A stretch of 64,000 nucleotides of DNA from Oscillospiraceae bacterium (GTDB taxonomy: Bacteria; Bacillota; Clostridia; Oscillospirales; CAG-272). The stretch lies in contig SVQY01000009.1 of NCBI GenBank assembly GCA_015065135.1, forward strand, positions 1-64,000. The letters run 5' to 3'. A program made the position numbers and the translations under genes. The notes under the pieces were generated by a model. That model made no database searches. It was not told where the DNA came from and worked only from the letters and a program-made list of their open reading frames with translations. Shown piece after piece: positions 33,878 through 43,082 of this stretch (position 1 is the stretch's first letter; each line of letters opens with the position of its first letter).

Positions 33878-34837
33878 GTGCGCAAGCTTGTGATCGGTAA
33901 AAATGATGCGGGGCAACGGCTGGATAAGTTTCTGACCAAGGCGGTCAAGGGACTGCCGATGTCGCTTTTGTATAAGGATATCCGCACCAAGCGGATCAAG
34001 GTCAACGGGGTGAGAGCCAAGGAAAATCAGATCCTGAACGTAGGTGATGAGATCACGCTTTTCATCCGTGACGAGTTTTTTGAAAGCCCGGAGCGGGATG
34101 ACGGCGCGCTTTCCCGTATCACCCCAAAGCTCTCGATCGTGTATGAGGATGAAAATATTTTGCTGCTCAACAAGCGCCCCGGCGTGCTGGTGCACGAGGA
34201 CGTGGCAGGCGGCGAGAATACCCTGATCCTGCACGTCAAGGCCTACCTGTATGCCAAGGGGGAGTACGACCCTGCCGCCGAGCAATCCTTTGCGCCGGCG
34301 CTTTGCAACCGCATCGACCGCAACACCGGCGGTATCGTGATCGCCGCCAAGAACGCGGAGGCGTTGCGGGTCATGAACGAGAAGATCCGTGACAATGAGA
34401 TCAGCAAGTTCTATCTGTGCGCCGTGAAGGGAAAAATGCCCAAACGGGGTGAGGAATTGCGCGGTTTTCTGCGCAAGGATAGCGATGCCAATATGGTAAA
34501 GATCGCAGAAAAGCCCTTCCCGGGCGCCAAGACCATCATCACCCGCTATCGCGTGCTGGCGGAAAAGAACGGCAACTCGCTGCTGGAGGTAGAGCTGGTC
34601 ACCGGGCGCACCCATCAGATCCGCGCCCATATGGCCTTTATCGGCCACCCGTTGCTCGGTGACGGCAAGTACGGTGTCAACCGTGGCGAGCGGGGCAGGG
34701 GCTATAAGCATCAGGCGCTGTACGCGGTGCGGCTGCGCTTTGATTTCAAGGGGGATAGCGGCGCGCTCTCCTACCTGAAGGGGCGCTCCTTCTCGATCGA
34801 CGAGAGCGACGTCTGGTTCCTGAAGGATTTCCGCTGA
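33878..34837 (+). CDS. RluA-family 23S rRNA pseudouridine synthase
   Basis: This is a 319-residue enzyme with an N-terminal S4 RNA-binding domain (about 10-70; RLDKFLTKAVKGLPMSLLYKDI-type helix, then KRIKVNG) and the RluA catalytic domain. The active-site aspartate is Asp147 in NRIDRNTGGIVI; GRTHQIRAHMAFIGHPLLGD is the second conserved block. It belongs to the RluC/RluD group and should modify large-subunit rRNA. The start is GTG at 33878 after GAGGGTGGTGAG; the same leader pattern precedes the GTG of the ComEC-like gene at 5370. lnt follows after 23 bases. Confidence 0.9.
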   Translation: MRKLVIGKNDAGQRLDKFLTKAVKGLPMSLLYKDIRTKRIKVNGVRAKENQILNVGDEITLFIRDEFFESPERDDGALSRITPKLSIVYEDENILLLNKRPGVLVHEDVAGGENTLILHVKAYLYAKGEYDPAAEQSFAPALCNRIDRNTGGIVIAAKNAEALRVMNEKIRDNEISKFYLCAVKGKMPKRGEELRGFLRKDSDANMVKIAEKPFPGAKTIITRYRVLAEKNGNSLLEVELVTGRTHQIRAHMAFIGHPLLGDGKYGVNRGERGRGYKHQALYAVRLRFDFKGDSGALSYLKGRSFSIDESDVWFLKDFR

Positions 34838-34860
34838 AAACACAAAAAAGGAGGAACGGT

Positions 34861-36513
34861 ATGCAAAAAACGCAACTTTTTACAAAGCTACGCGCGTTTT
34901 TCAAACGCCTTCCTCCTATTCTTTTGCTGCCGCTCGGCGGCGTGCTGACGGCCCTTTGCCTGGTGCTGCCGGAGGTGGGCTTTCTGGAGTGGCTCACCAT
35001 GCTGCCGATGCTGCTCTACCTGCTGCCTCGTGTGGAACGGGAGCAGCTGACCCTGCGGCAGGCATATGGCCGCGGTTTTCTGTATTTCTATAGCTTTTAT
35101 CTGGTCATCTGGCATTGGTTCATCGATCTCTATCCCATGGAGTTCATCGGCGTTTCCAAGCCGGTGGCGGTGGGGCTGATCGCCTTTTGCTGGCTGGGGC
35201 TCTCCCTGGTGCAGACCGTTTTTTCGGCGCTGGTCTTTCCGGTCTTTCTGATGCTGTCGCGCACGCGGCTGCTGCGTGCAAGGCCCCTTCTGCTTCCTTT
35301 TCTCTTTGCATCGGTCTATACGGTCTCCGAATGGTCGCAAACGCTGACCTGGGCAGGCGTGCCGTGGGCAAGGCTGGCCCTGGGGCAGACCTCCTGCGGC
35401 ATCCTGCCGCACAGTGCCGCCCTGTTCGGCTCTTATTTCGTGACCTTCGCCATCGTGGCGGTCAATGCGCTTGCCGCCTATGCTATATTGCATCTGGATC
35501 GGGTCAAGCTGCTCTCGCTGCTCTGCGCGGCGGTCTTTTCGGTCAACCTTGTGGCCGGTCTGATCGGCTACCTGACCGCTCCCGTTGAAAGGGGAGCGGG
35601 CGTCGTGGTGGCGGCGGTGCAGGGCAACGTGGGCTCCACCAACAAATGGGAGTCGGATAGCGGCGCCAAAAGCAAGGAGATCTATGAGCGCTATACCGCC
35701 GAGGCTGCCGCCGCCGGCGCTGAGATCGTGGTCTTTCCCGAGACCTTTATCCCCTATAGCATTGATGAAGGAAATAGCCTCGGCCGCTACGTGACCGAGC
35801 TGGCGCAGAAATACAATGTGACCATCCGCTGCGGCGCCTTTCACAACGATTGGGACAACGACAAATATTACAACGGCCTTTTCACCGCCTATCCCGACGG
35901 CACGTTGTCCGAGACCGTCTATGCCAAGCGGCGGCTGGTGCCCTTTGGTGAATTCGTGCCGATGCGCCCGGTGGTCGAGTTCCTCATCCCGGCCCTGGCC
36001 GACATCGGTATGCTGGATAGCGATCTGGATGCCGGCACCGACAGCGCGATCGTGTCGACTGCGGCAGGCCCTGCCGGCTCGCTCATCTGCTTTGACTCGA
36101 TCTATGAAACGCTGACGCTGGATGCGGTACGCGACGGCGCCACTTATATCTGCCTCTCCACCAACGATTCCTGGTTTATGGATTCGGCAGGTATCTATAT
36201 GCACCACCGTCAGGGGCGGCTCCGTGCCATTGAGAGCGGCCGTTATATCATCCGCTCAGCCGATACCGGCATTTCCGCCATCATCACCCCTCGCGGCGAA
36301 AGCCTGGACGAGCAAGGGGCGCTGGTGGAGGGCGTTTCCATCGCCACCGTTTATCCCTCCGGTGCGCGCACGCTCTATTCCTATATCGGTAACACCTTCG
36401 TGTATCTGCTGATCGCCGCCGAGCTGGCGCTGGCTGCCGATCTGCTGCTCCAATACTTGAAAACGAGACGGGAAAAGAAGGCTGCGGCAGAGTCGGAAAA
36501 TGCCGATTTCTGA
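34861..36513 (+). CDS. lnt: Apolipoprotein N-acyltransferase
   Basis: This membrane enzyme adds the third acyl chain to lipoproteins. The 550 residues have an N-terminal membrane part with about six to seven helices (1-235), then a nitrilase-fold domain (240-510), and a final membrane helix. The catalytic triad is visible as Glu294 in VVFPETFIPYS, Lys356 in YAKRRLVPFGEF and Cys410 in SLICFDSIYE. NDSWF follows, as in the family. It sits downstream of the pseudouridine synthase and shares its promoter. The window encodes at least five lipoproteins that could be substrates. Confidence 0.92.
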   Translation: MQKTQLFTKLRAFFKRLPPILLLPLGGVLTALCLVLPEVGFLEWLTMLPMLLYLLPRVEREQLTLRQAYGRGFLYFYSFYLVIWHWFIDLYPMEFIGVSKPVAVGLIAFCWLGLSLVQTVFSALVFPVFLMLSRTRLLRARPLLLPFLFASVYTVSEWSQTLTWAGVPWARLALGQTSCGILPHSAALFGSYFVTFAIVAVNALAAYAILHLDRVKLLSLLCAAVFSVNLVAGLIGYLTAPVERGAGVVVAAVQGNVGSTNKWESDSGAKSKEIYERYTAEAAAAGAEIVVFPETFIPYSIDEGNSLGRYVTELAQKYNVTIRCGAFHNDWDNDKYYNGLFTAYPDGTLSETVYAKRRLVPFGEFVPMRPVVEFLIPALADIGMLDSDLDAGTDSAIVSTAAGPAGSLICFDSIYETLTLDAVRDGATYICLSTNDSWFMDSAGIYMHHRQGRLRAIESGRYIIRSADTGISAIITPRGESLDEQGALVEGVSIATVYPSGARTLYSYIGNTFVYLLIAAELALAADLLLQYLKTRREKKAAAESENADF

Positions 36514-36546
36514 TACCGTTATAGGGCTAAATCGCCCCTTATAAAT

Positions 36547-36578
36547 GCAAAAAACCGCCATACGTGGCGGTTTTTTGC
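36547..36578. terminator. Bidirectional terminator after lnt
   Basis: A stem GCAAAAAACCGCCA, loop TACG, TGGCGGTTTTTTGC, between convergent genes. Its core matches the terminator at 37026. Confidence 0.9.
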
Positions 36579-36579
36579 G

Positions 36580-36828
36580 TTAAGCGAAGTATTCGGTGGG
36601 ATCGATCTTGTCGTTGTACTGCTTGCGCACGTGGATCACGATGCTGCCGTCGGCGCGCTCGCGCTCCTGGGTGATCTGGTACTTGGTCTTGTTGGCTTCT
36701 AGCGTCTCCTTGTAGTGTGCGACCTCGGCACGGTTTGCGCGCAGCTCCTCCTCGGCGGAAAGCCCAAGCTCCTCCTTTTGCGAGAAGATCAACGTCTGAA
36801 AAATGCACGCTGCCTTTACACGCTTCAT
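36580..36828 (-). CDS. Small protein of unknown function
   Basis: This 82-residue protein is charged and mostly helical in the middle (SAEEELRANRAEVAHYKETL) and ends in a strand-like DGSIVIHVRKQYNDK. It has no signal peptide; the N-terminal KRVKAACIFQTLIF is mildly hydrophobic. The start has a strong AAGGAGGTGA site. It lies between two terminators, so it forms its own unit. I do not recognise a family. Confidence 0.65.
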   Translation of the reverse strand: MKRVKAACIFQTLIFSQKEELGLSAEEELRANRAEVAHYKETLEANKTKYQITQERERADGSIVIHVRKQYNDKIDPTEYFA

Positions 36829-37025
36829 CTGCTCACCTCCTTCACTGTCTCCACTCGGCAGAGGGGGACGAAATGCAGAGAGATGACCGGTGAAAAAGGG
36901 AGGCGCTCCGCCTGCCGCCAAGCGCTCTGCCGTGATACACTCCCGTGGCAATTTTCTTGCAGAGATATGATAGCAAAAAAGTTTGAAAAAAGCGGTGCAG
37001 ATTTTTAAACTTTTTGTAGCAAAAA

Positions 37026-37057
37026 CAAAAAAGCCGCCATACGTGGCGGCTTTTTTG
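37026..37057 (-). terminator. Terminator after the GH43-like gene
   Basis: A stem CAAAAAAGCCGCCA, loop TACG and complement, closing the recG-GH43 unit on the minus strand. Confidence 0.9.
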
Positions 37058-37062
37058 CGTTT

Positions 37063-37962
37063 TCATTCAATGGTCTGGAAGATGTCGCCGTTCTTTTCCG
37101 AGAAGGTGACCTTGCCGATCACGGTGCGGCGGTCTCCGCTGGGATGCGTGGGATCGGTCTGGATGTGGAAGGAGGTGTAGAGCTCCCCCTCCTTGGTCTT
37201 GAAGAAGGCGTTGTGGCCCGCGCCAAAGAGATCTGCGCGGCAGGAGAGCACAGGGTTGTTCACCGATTTCTTCCAAGGGCCGAGGGGATGGTCTGCGGTA
37301 GCCACGCAGATGGCGTAGTCGTTGCTGCCGTAGTAGTTGGCGGAGTAGTTCATCACGTATTTGTCGCCCAGCTTGATCACGCAGGGGCCCTCGTTCCATA
37401 GGGTGGGCTTGGGGCGCACGTGCAGCGATTTCAGCTCAAACTCCTCGGTGGGGGTGGTCATCAGCATCGGCTCGCCCACCGCCTCGGTGAGGTCGTCGTT
37501 CATCCGCAGGCAGTAGGTCTGGCTTTTGCGCACGCCGTCGATCCAGTTCTCCGAGCAATCACGGGAGTAATAGAAGAAATTACCCTCCTCGCACACCAGC
37601 ACCGAGCCGTCGATGGTGGCGTAGCCAAGGTCGAACATCGGCTTGCCGTGTACGTCGATAAAGGGTCCCTTGGGGCTGTCGGCAACCGCCACACCAAGGC
37701 GCAGCGAGCCGTTCAGACGGGAGGAGTAGTGCATCACAAATTTGCCCTTGTGATAGATGACCTCGGGTGCCCAGAAGTCCTTTTCTCCCCACCAGTCGCA
37801 GGCCTTACAGCAAAGGGTGGGCTCGCTCCAGTTTACAAGATCCTTGCTCTCCCAAACGTAAAAGCCGATGCTTTCAAAGGGGGTGGTGGCGTAGCAGTAG
37901 TAGGTGCCCTCAAAAAGCAGGATCTGAGGGTCGCCGATCTTGGTAATGTCGGTAATGATCAT
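37063..37962 (-). CDS. Glycoside hydrolase family 43-like enzyme
   Basis: This 299-residue five-bladed beta-propeller enzyme lacks a signal peptide. The three acidic sites of the GH43 fold are visible in order: Asp11 in KIGDPQILLFEGTYYCYAT, the aspartate in ATIDGSVLV, and the glutamate in LWNEGPCVIKLGDKYV. Members cleave arabinose or xylose linkages in plant polysaccharides. The start follows AAAGGAG. It lies 22 bases after recG on the same strand, an odd pairing that may be only readthrough. Confidence 0.87.
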   Translation of the reverse strand: MIITDITKIGDPQILLFEGTYYCYATTPFESIGFYVWESKDLVNWSEPTLCCKACDWWGEKDFWAPEVIYHKGKFVMHYSSRLNGSLRLGVAVADSPKGPFIDVHGKPMFDLGYATIDGSVLVCEEGNFFYYSRDCSENWIDGVRKSQTYCLRMNDDLTEAVGEPMLMTTPTEEFELKSLHVRPKPTLWNEGPCVIKLGDKYVMNYSANYYGSNDYAICVATADHPLGPWKKSVNNPVLSCRADLFGAGHNAFFKTKEGELYTSFHIQTDPTHPSGDRRTVIGKVTFSEKNGDIFQTIE

Positions 37963-37984
37963 AGTTTTGTCTCCTTTGTTTTGT

Positions 37985-40105
37985 TTAACTGATGGTATCG
38001 GCATCCAGAGTGAACATCCGATCCACGGTGGCGCGCAGCAGGGGGTGCTCCGCAAGCCCCTCGTCGGCGGCGATCAGCGCGCGCGCCTCGGCAAAAGCGG
38101 CGGTCAGCAGACCCGTATCGTCACAAAGCGCGGCAAGGCGGAATTTCACGCCGCCGCTCTGGCGGATGGCATCGCTATCGGCACCCGACAGAAAATCGCC
38201 GGGGCCGCGCAGCGCCAGATCACGCTCGGCAATGGCAAAGCCGTCGTGGGTGGAGCGCATCACCGAAAGCCGCTTTGCGGCGGTGCTGTCGGTCTCCTTA
38301 TCGGTGTCCGAGACCAGCACGCAATAGGACTTGCGCTTGCCGCGTCCCACGCGTCCGCGCAGCTGATGGAGCTGCGAAAGTCCGAACCGTTCCGCGTTTT
38401 CCACGACCATCAGGCACGCGTTGGGCACGTTCACGCCCACCTCGATCACGGTGGTGGAGACCAGAATACGGGTGTTGCCGGCGGCAAAATCCGCCATTAC
38501 CTTTTCCTTTTCCTTGCTCTTCATTTTACCGTGGACCAAAGCCACGGGCAAGTCGGGCAGCGCCTCCTGCAGCTCGGCGGCGTATTGCACCGCGGCCTTC
38601 AGGGGAGGTCTGTCAGAAAGCGGCGCGGTCTCGCCGATCTCGTCCAGCAGCAGCTCGTCCGGCTCGGCATCCCGCTCCTCCACCGCGGGGCAGACCACGT
38701 AGACCTGTCCGCCCTCGGCGCAAAGCTTTTCCATAAAGGCGTGCAGGCGGGGGCGATAGCTCTCGTCCACCACAAAGGTGTCCACCGTTTGTCTGCCTGC
38801 GGGCATCTCGTCGATGCGGGAAAGCTCCAGGTCGCCGTACAGCGCCAACGCCAGCGAACGGGGGATGGGCGTGGCGCTCATCACCAGCATATGGGCGTGC
38901 TCGTTCTTTTCGGAAAGCACCGCGCGCTGGCGCACGCCAAAGCGGTGCTGCTCGTCGGTCACGATCAGACCGGGGGCGGCAAATTCCACCCCGTCGGAGA
39001 GCAGCGCTTGCGTACCGATCACCAGCGGCAGCGAGCCGTCGGCCAGCCCCTCCTTGATCCGGCGCTTTTTGGCTGCTGTGGTGGCGCCGATCAGCAGCTC
39101 GGCGGTGATGCCCATTTTGGCAAAGATCGGAGCAAGGTCCTCGTAATGCTGTCTTGCCAGAATTTCGGTGGGCGCCATCAGCGCCGCCTGGCGGCCGCTT
39201 TGAATGGCGATCAGCATAGCGGCAGCGGCACAGACGGTCTTGCCACAGCCGACGTCGCCCACCACGATGCGGCTCATCGGGCGATCCCCGGCCATATCGG
39301 CAGCGATCTCGGCAATGGTGCGACGCTGCGCGCCGGTCAGGGTGTAGGGCAGCTGCGCGAGCAGCGGCGTAAGATCGCTTTTGTCGCAGATGGGTGCGCC
39401 GCTTCGCACCGCCTTTTGCTTGGTCAGCGATAGGCCTAAGGCGAATACGAAAAACTCGTCAAAGATCAATCGCCGCTTGGCGGCGGCCAGCGAGACGTAA
39501 TCGGTGGGGTTGTGAATATTCCGCAGGGCAAAGGCCAGCGTTGGCAGTCGCTCGGCCAGACGGATCTCGTTTGGCAGCGGGTCCTCGGCCTGCGCCGCCT
39601 CGCTCATCACCGCCTGCACGTTGGTGATCACCTGCTTCGGGGTCAGCCCCTCCGAGAGACGGTAGACCGGCAGCAGGTCGGGCAGCGGTACGCCATCCTC
39701 CACCGGCTCGGATTCGGGCGCGGTCATCTTGTAGCGACGGGCGGTCCGCTGTACCTTGCCGTAAAAACGGAAGGTGGAGCCCAGCAGGAAGCGGCTTTTC
39801 AGATATTCCTGGTTGAAATATGTGATCTCGCAAACGCCGCTCTCGTCAAAGGCCTTGAACTTCAGCAGCGACATACGGCCGCGGATGCGTGTGCTCTTTG
39901 GCTCGCTTCCCACCGTCAGCACGGTGGCTACACGCCCGTCCTCGGGTGCCTCTGAGAGCAGATGCACGTCGCCGCGGTTCTCGTAGGCGCGAGGGAAATG
40001 ATAAAGCAGGTCGGTGGTGGTATAGATGCCCAGCTTGGCGTATGCCGCCGCCTTGGCGGGGCCGACACCGCGCAGGGTAGAGATGCTGCTTCCCTTATTT
40101 GCCAT
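37985..40105 (-). CDS. recG: ATP-dependent DNA helicase RecG
   Basis: This helicase remodels stalled replication forks and Holliday junctions. The 706 residues have the N-terminal wedge/OB domain (about 1-220; LRGVGPAKAAAYAKLGI, TDLLYHFPRAYENRGD), the helicase core with Walker A VVGDVGCGKTVCA, the DEQH-type box VTDEQHRFGVRQR, LVMSATPIPRSLAL, and the C-terminal motifs LVSTTVIEVGVNVPNA and LHQLRGRVGRG. The start follows GGGAGGTGA. Its promoter is at 40139. Confidence 0.94.
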   Translation of the reverse strand: MANKGSSISTLRGVGPAKAAAYAKLGIYTTTDLLYHFPRAYENRGDVHLLSEAPEDGRVATVLTVGSEPKSTRIRGRMSLLKFKAFDESGVCEITYFNQEYLKSRFLLGSTFRFYGKVQRTARRYKMTAPESEPVEDGVPLPDLLPVYRLSEGLTPKQVITNVQAVMSEAAQAEDPLPNEIRLAERLPTLAFALRNIHNPTDYVSLAAAKRRLIFDEFFVFALGLSLTKQKAVRSGAPICDKSDLTPLLAQLPYTLTGAQRRTIAEIAADMAGDRPMSRIVVGDVGCGKTVCAAAAMLIAIQSGRQAALMAPTEILARQHYEDLAPIFAKMGITAELLIGATTAAKKRRIKEGLADGSLPLVIGTQALLSDGVEFAAPGLIVTDEQHRFGVRQRAVLSEKNEHAHMLVMSATPIPRSLALALYGDLELSRIDEMPAGRQTVDTFVVDESYRPRLHAFMEKLCAEGGQVYVVCPAVEERDAEPDELLLDEIGETAPLSDRPPLKAAVQYAAELQEALPDLPVALVHGKMKSKEKEKVMADFAAGNTRILVSTTVIEVGVNVPNACLMVVENAERFGLSQLHQLRGRVGRGKRKSYCVLVSDTDKETDSTAAKRLSVMRSTHDGFAIAERDLALRGPGDFLSGADSDAIRQSGGVKFRLAALCDDTGLLTAAFAEARALIAADEGLAEHPLLRATVDRMFTLDADTIS

Positions 40106-40138
40106 ACGGTCACCTCCCTTCGTAAAAAATCTGTATTT

Positions 40139-40168
40139 ATTATAACAGAGAGTGCGTTTTTTTGTCAA
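40139..40168 (-). promoter_or_regulatory. recG promoter
   Basis: Minus strand: TTGACA at 40163-40168, 18 bases, TATAAT at 40139-40144. Confidence 0.8.
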
Positions 40169-40257
40169 GGAAAGCAGCGCAAAAAGAGCCGACAAAAAAA
40201 TCTGCCGGATTTTTCTGCTTTTTGCCACGAAAAATCCGCCACTTTGTATCTTTTCCC

Positions 40258-40286
40258 TTGACATTTTCTGTTTTTTGCGTTATAAT
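40258..40286 (+). promoter_or_regulatory. Promoter of the LRR lipoprotein
   Basis: TTGACA at 40258-40263, 17 bases, TATAAT at 40281-40286: full consensus. Confidence 0.88.
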
Positions 40287-40341
40287 ACAAATAGTTATCG
40301 TTATGGGTATGCCCAAAACCTGTTTGAAGGAGAGACGAGAA

Positions 40342-41127
40342 ATGAAAAGAATTCTTGCATTGACCTTGGCTATGCTGCTCCTGGCCTGCGCACTGTCTGC
40401 CTGCTCCGGCAAGGAGACCGGTGACGGCGGCACGATCGCTCCCGTTGTGACCAACACCAACGTGCACGCGGTGGAGGGCAGTCAGTATAACGATCAGCTT
40501 TACTTTGATTTCATCAACGGCGATGAGATCGTGATCACCGGCCTGGCCGCCTCTCACGACCCCCACGCCCTGACCATTCCCGCCACCATTCAGGATCGCC
40601 CCGTTACCACCATTGCTGTGGGCGCCTTCAAGAATATGGTAAATCTGACCGCAGTGACCCTGCCCGACAGCATTACCACCATCGGTGATCTGGCCTTTGC
40701 CGAGTGCACCGCGCTTGCCTCGCTGAACATTCCCGCAAACGTGACCCTCATCGGTGACGCGGCCTTTACCAACACCGCGCTGACCGCAGTGACCCTGCCC
40801 GATAGCATTCTGGCTCTTGGCAAGATGGCATTCTACGGTTGCCGCAGCCTGGCTTCCGTCAAGCTGCCCACTAACCTGGAAACCATCCAGACGCAGACCT
40901 TTATGGATTGCGTGGAACTGACCACCGTGACGGTTGGTGATAAGGTCAAGACCATTGAGAGCTATGCCTTTATGGGCTGCACGCAGCTCACCGGTGTAAC
41001 AGTTCCCACCTCGGTGACCACCATTGGCAAGATGGCCTTCGCCGGCTGCACGGCGCTGACCAAGCCCGAGGTCGCCGGCACCGTGACCGTTGGCGAGAAC
41101 GCCTTCTACGGCACCGTTGGCGCATGA
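40342..41127 (+). CDS. BspA-type leucine-rich-repeat lipoprotein
   Basis: This 261-residue lipoprotein (Cys21 in LSAC) has a short N-terminal domain, then about seven leucine-rich repeats of about 23 residues of the BspA/LRR_5 kind, for example LTAVTLPDSITTIGDLAFAEC and LASVKLPTNLETIQTQTFMDC. Such proteins lie on the cell surface and often mediate adhesion or glycan binding. The start follows GGAGAGACGAG. It forms its own unit, from a consensus promoter to a terminator. Confidence 0.9.
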   Translation: MKRILALTLAMLLLACALSACSGKETGDGGTIAPVVTNTNVHAVEGSQYNDQLYFDFINGDEIVITGLAASHDPHALTIPATIQDRPVTTIAVGAFKNMVNLTAVTLPDSITTIGDLAFAECTALASLNIPANVTLIGDAAFTNTALTAVTLPDSILALGKMAFYGCRSLASVKLPTNLETIQTQTFMDCVELTTVTVGDKVKTIESYAFMGCTQLTGVTVPTSVTTIGKMAFAGCTALTKPEVAGTVTVGENAFYGTVGA

Positions 41128-41138
41128 TCAAACCGAAC

Positions 41139-41170
41139 AAAAAGCCGAGCGGCTTGCCGCTCGGCTTTTT
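41139..41170. terminator. Bidirectional terminator
   Basis: A 15-pair stem (AAAAAGCCGAGCGGC and complement) with a two-base apex lies between convergent genes. Confidence 0.9.
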
Positions 41171-41174
41171 TCTT

Positions 41175-42266
41175 CTATAAAAAGGATGACTCGCAAAGAG
41201 TCTGCAGACCGCAGAGTAGCAGAAGCTGCGACCCATCGTGGCAGTAGCGCTCGGGCGGCTCGGTGCTGTAGCGCGGATCGATGACGGTCAGATCATAGTG
41301 TCGCGCCAGAAAGGGTAGCAGCGCGTTGGCAAAGCTATCCTTGATCACCGTCAGCGAGGGGCGCGGCTCGGCACCGCTGACAGTCATATAGCCGTAATTT
41401 CCGCCAAAAAACACCCCGTAGCCGTCATAGGTCTGTAGACGCTCAAAATCATAAAAGCCCGTGAACGGTGCGCGATTTTCGCCAATTTTTACCGTAAAAG
41501 TATCGTCACCCTCGTAGCGGTAGAGGGTGATATGATCGGGCGTGAGGAAGGGGAGGCCTGCTGCCGCGTGCGAGGTGCCGTAAAAATGCTCGCTGACGAC
41601 CTCCGGCGTGAAATCGGTAGCCGGATGGGGCGTGTAGCCCAGCACCTCACCCAGCTCGCAGTAGGCAAGATAGGCCCCCTCGGTGGTCCAGTGGTGGTCG
41701 GTGCGGTACCAATGGGCATCCTCGCGCAGCGCGGTCAGCAGCAACGCGTCAGGGCAGCTTTCGCATACCGTTTGCATACTTTTTTCGTTTTCTGCCGTGT
41801 CGTAAAGGGGTGGCAGCACCGCTTGGCACATATCGATCCGTCGAGGGAGGATCACGGTGGTCAAGCGGTCACCGCAGCTGGCCTCCAGCGCGTTGATCGC
41901 AGCCAGATTGCGCGCGAATGCGCGTTCGTTCACCCTGCATCGTCGGGCAAGGCTACCGTCGGTGCAAAGCAGCACGCCGCCGGTCTCCTGTTGCCCCAGC
42001 AGAAGCTGATAGCAGGCACGCGCCTGCCTCAGCGCGCCGCGGAGCGGAAAACGCTCGGCGGCGTAGCGGTCCAGCGCCGCGGTGTAGCTGCCGTCGGCCA
42101 CGGCCTCTGCCGAAAATGTTGGCAGCTCCGCCAACAGCCGGTTTTCGGCAGCCGAAAACCGCTTGGCCGGAAAGAAGGAGAGTGCAATACAGCCGCCGCA
42201 AAGCCCCACCGCGATCGCGCCGAGCAGCGCTCGGTCATATCTCCGCTTTTTACTGAAATTCCGCAT
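41175..42266 (-). CDS. DHHW/AlgX-like cell-surface SGNH protein
   Basis: This 363-residue protein has an N-terminal membrane anchor (about 12-30, ALLGAIAVGLCGGCIALSFF) and an exported domain. ENRLLAELPTFS, YAAERFPLRGALRQA and WYRTDHHWTTEGAYLAY are the marks of the DHHW family, related to AlgX/AlgJ acetyltransferases. The later SLTVIKDSFANALLPFL contains the candidate serine. A role in exopolysaccharide or cell-wall acetylation is plausible but not shown; no MBOAT partner is in view. The start follows AAAGGAG. The 0.7-kb hairpin repeat lies directly upstream of it. Confidence 0.82.
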   Translation of the reverse strand: MRNFSKKRRYDRALLGAIAVGLCGGCIALSFFPAKRFSAAENRLLAELPTFSAEAVADGSYTAALDRYAAERFPLRGALRQARACYQLLLGQQETGGVLLCTDGSLARRCRVNERAFARNLAAINALEASCGDRLTTVILPRRIDMCQAVLPPLYDTAENEKSMQTVCESCPDALLLTALREDAHWYRTDHHWTTEGAYLAYCELGEVLGYTPHPATDFTPEVVSEHFYGTSHAAAGLPFLTPDHITLYRYEGDDTFTVKIGENRAPFTGFYDFERLQTYDGYGVFFGGNYGYMTVSGAEPRPSLTVIKDSFANALLPFLARHYDLTVIDPRYSTEPPERYCHDGSQLLLLCGLQTLCESSFL

Positions 42267-42355
42267 ACGTATCTCCTTTTTTGCGCTATTTTCTATTAGT
42301 ATTCTCAAAGCGACGGTGTTGTTGCATTCCTTTTTCTTTTGCGTAAAAGTTTTTA

Positions 42356-43034
42356 GTAGAGATAAGTGAATTGTTTTCCGCGGATGCTTGTCTTTATGAA
42401 GGGGAAGCAGAAAAACCTTGGTCGCTTTTTCTTTGATGGCGCGAGGCGCAAAGAAAAAGCTAACAAAAAGAAACGCCGTTTTGTGGGGCTCCGCGCCCCA
42501 CGCCCGCGCCGCTTTTTGAAAAAAGCGGGCAAAAACTTTTGCATAAAATGCGTGAAAGTTTTCGGTAGAGATAAGTGAATTGTTTTCCGCGGATGCTTGT
42601 CTTTATGAAGGGGAAGCAGAAAAACCTTAGTCGCTTTTTCTTTGATGGCGCAAGGCGCAAAGAAAAAGCTAACAAAAAGAAACGCCGTTTTGTGGGGCTC
42701 CGCGCCCCACGCCCGCGCCAACTTTTGAAAAAGTTGGATCAAAACTTTCCATCCTTCGTCTTTTGTGCAAAAGTTTTCGGTAGAGATAAGTGAATTGTTT
42801 TTCGCGGATGCTTGTCTTTATGAAGGGAAAGCAGAAAAACCTTAGTCGCTTTTTCTTTGATGGCGCAAGGCGCAAAGAAAAAGCTAACAAAAAGAAACGC
42901 CGTTTTGTGGGGCTCCGCGCCCCACACCCGCGCCAACTTTTGAAAAAGTTGGATCAAAACTTTCACACAAAAGAAAGTGTCTTGCGTAAAAGTTTTCGGT
43001 AGAGATAAGTGAATTGTTTTCCGCGGATGCGGAA
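42356..43034. repeat. Tandem repeat of three ~209-219 bp hairpin units plus a partial fourth
   Basis: Units begin at 42356, 42565 and 42780, with a partial fourth at 42999, each opening with GTAGAGATAAGTGAATTG. Each full unit contains three hairpins in the same order: GCTTTTTCTTTG/CAAAGAAAAAGC, GTGGGGC/GCCCCAC, and a third whose stem is CCGC.../...GCGG in the first unit but CCAAC.../...GTTGG in the other two. Most length differences lie between the third hairpin and the unit end. No gene is credible here; short open frames only read the repeat. This fills most of the 830-base gap between the DHHW gene and pnp. Confidence 0.9.
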
Positions 43035-43039
43035 AACAA

Positions 43040-43082
43040 GAGAAAAGAGACCCCCTTTTGAAAAAGGGGGTCTCTTTTCTCT
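43040..43082 (-). terminator. pnp terminator
   Basis: A stem of about 20 pairs (GAGAAAAGAGACCCCCTTTT and complement) lies 15 bases after the pnp stop. Confidence 0.9.

Noticed and set aside
42356-43034. CRISPR-like array
   Set aside because: Units are over 200 bases, nearly identical throughout and lack unique spacers.
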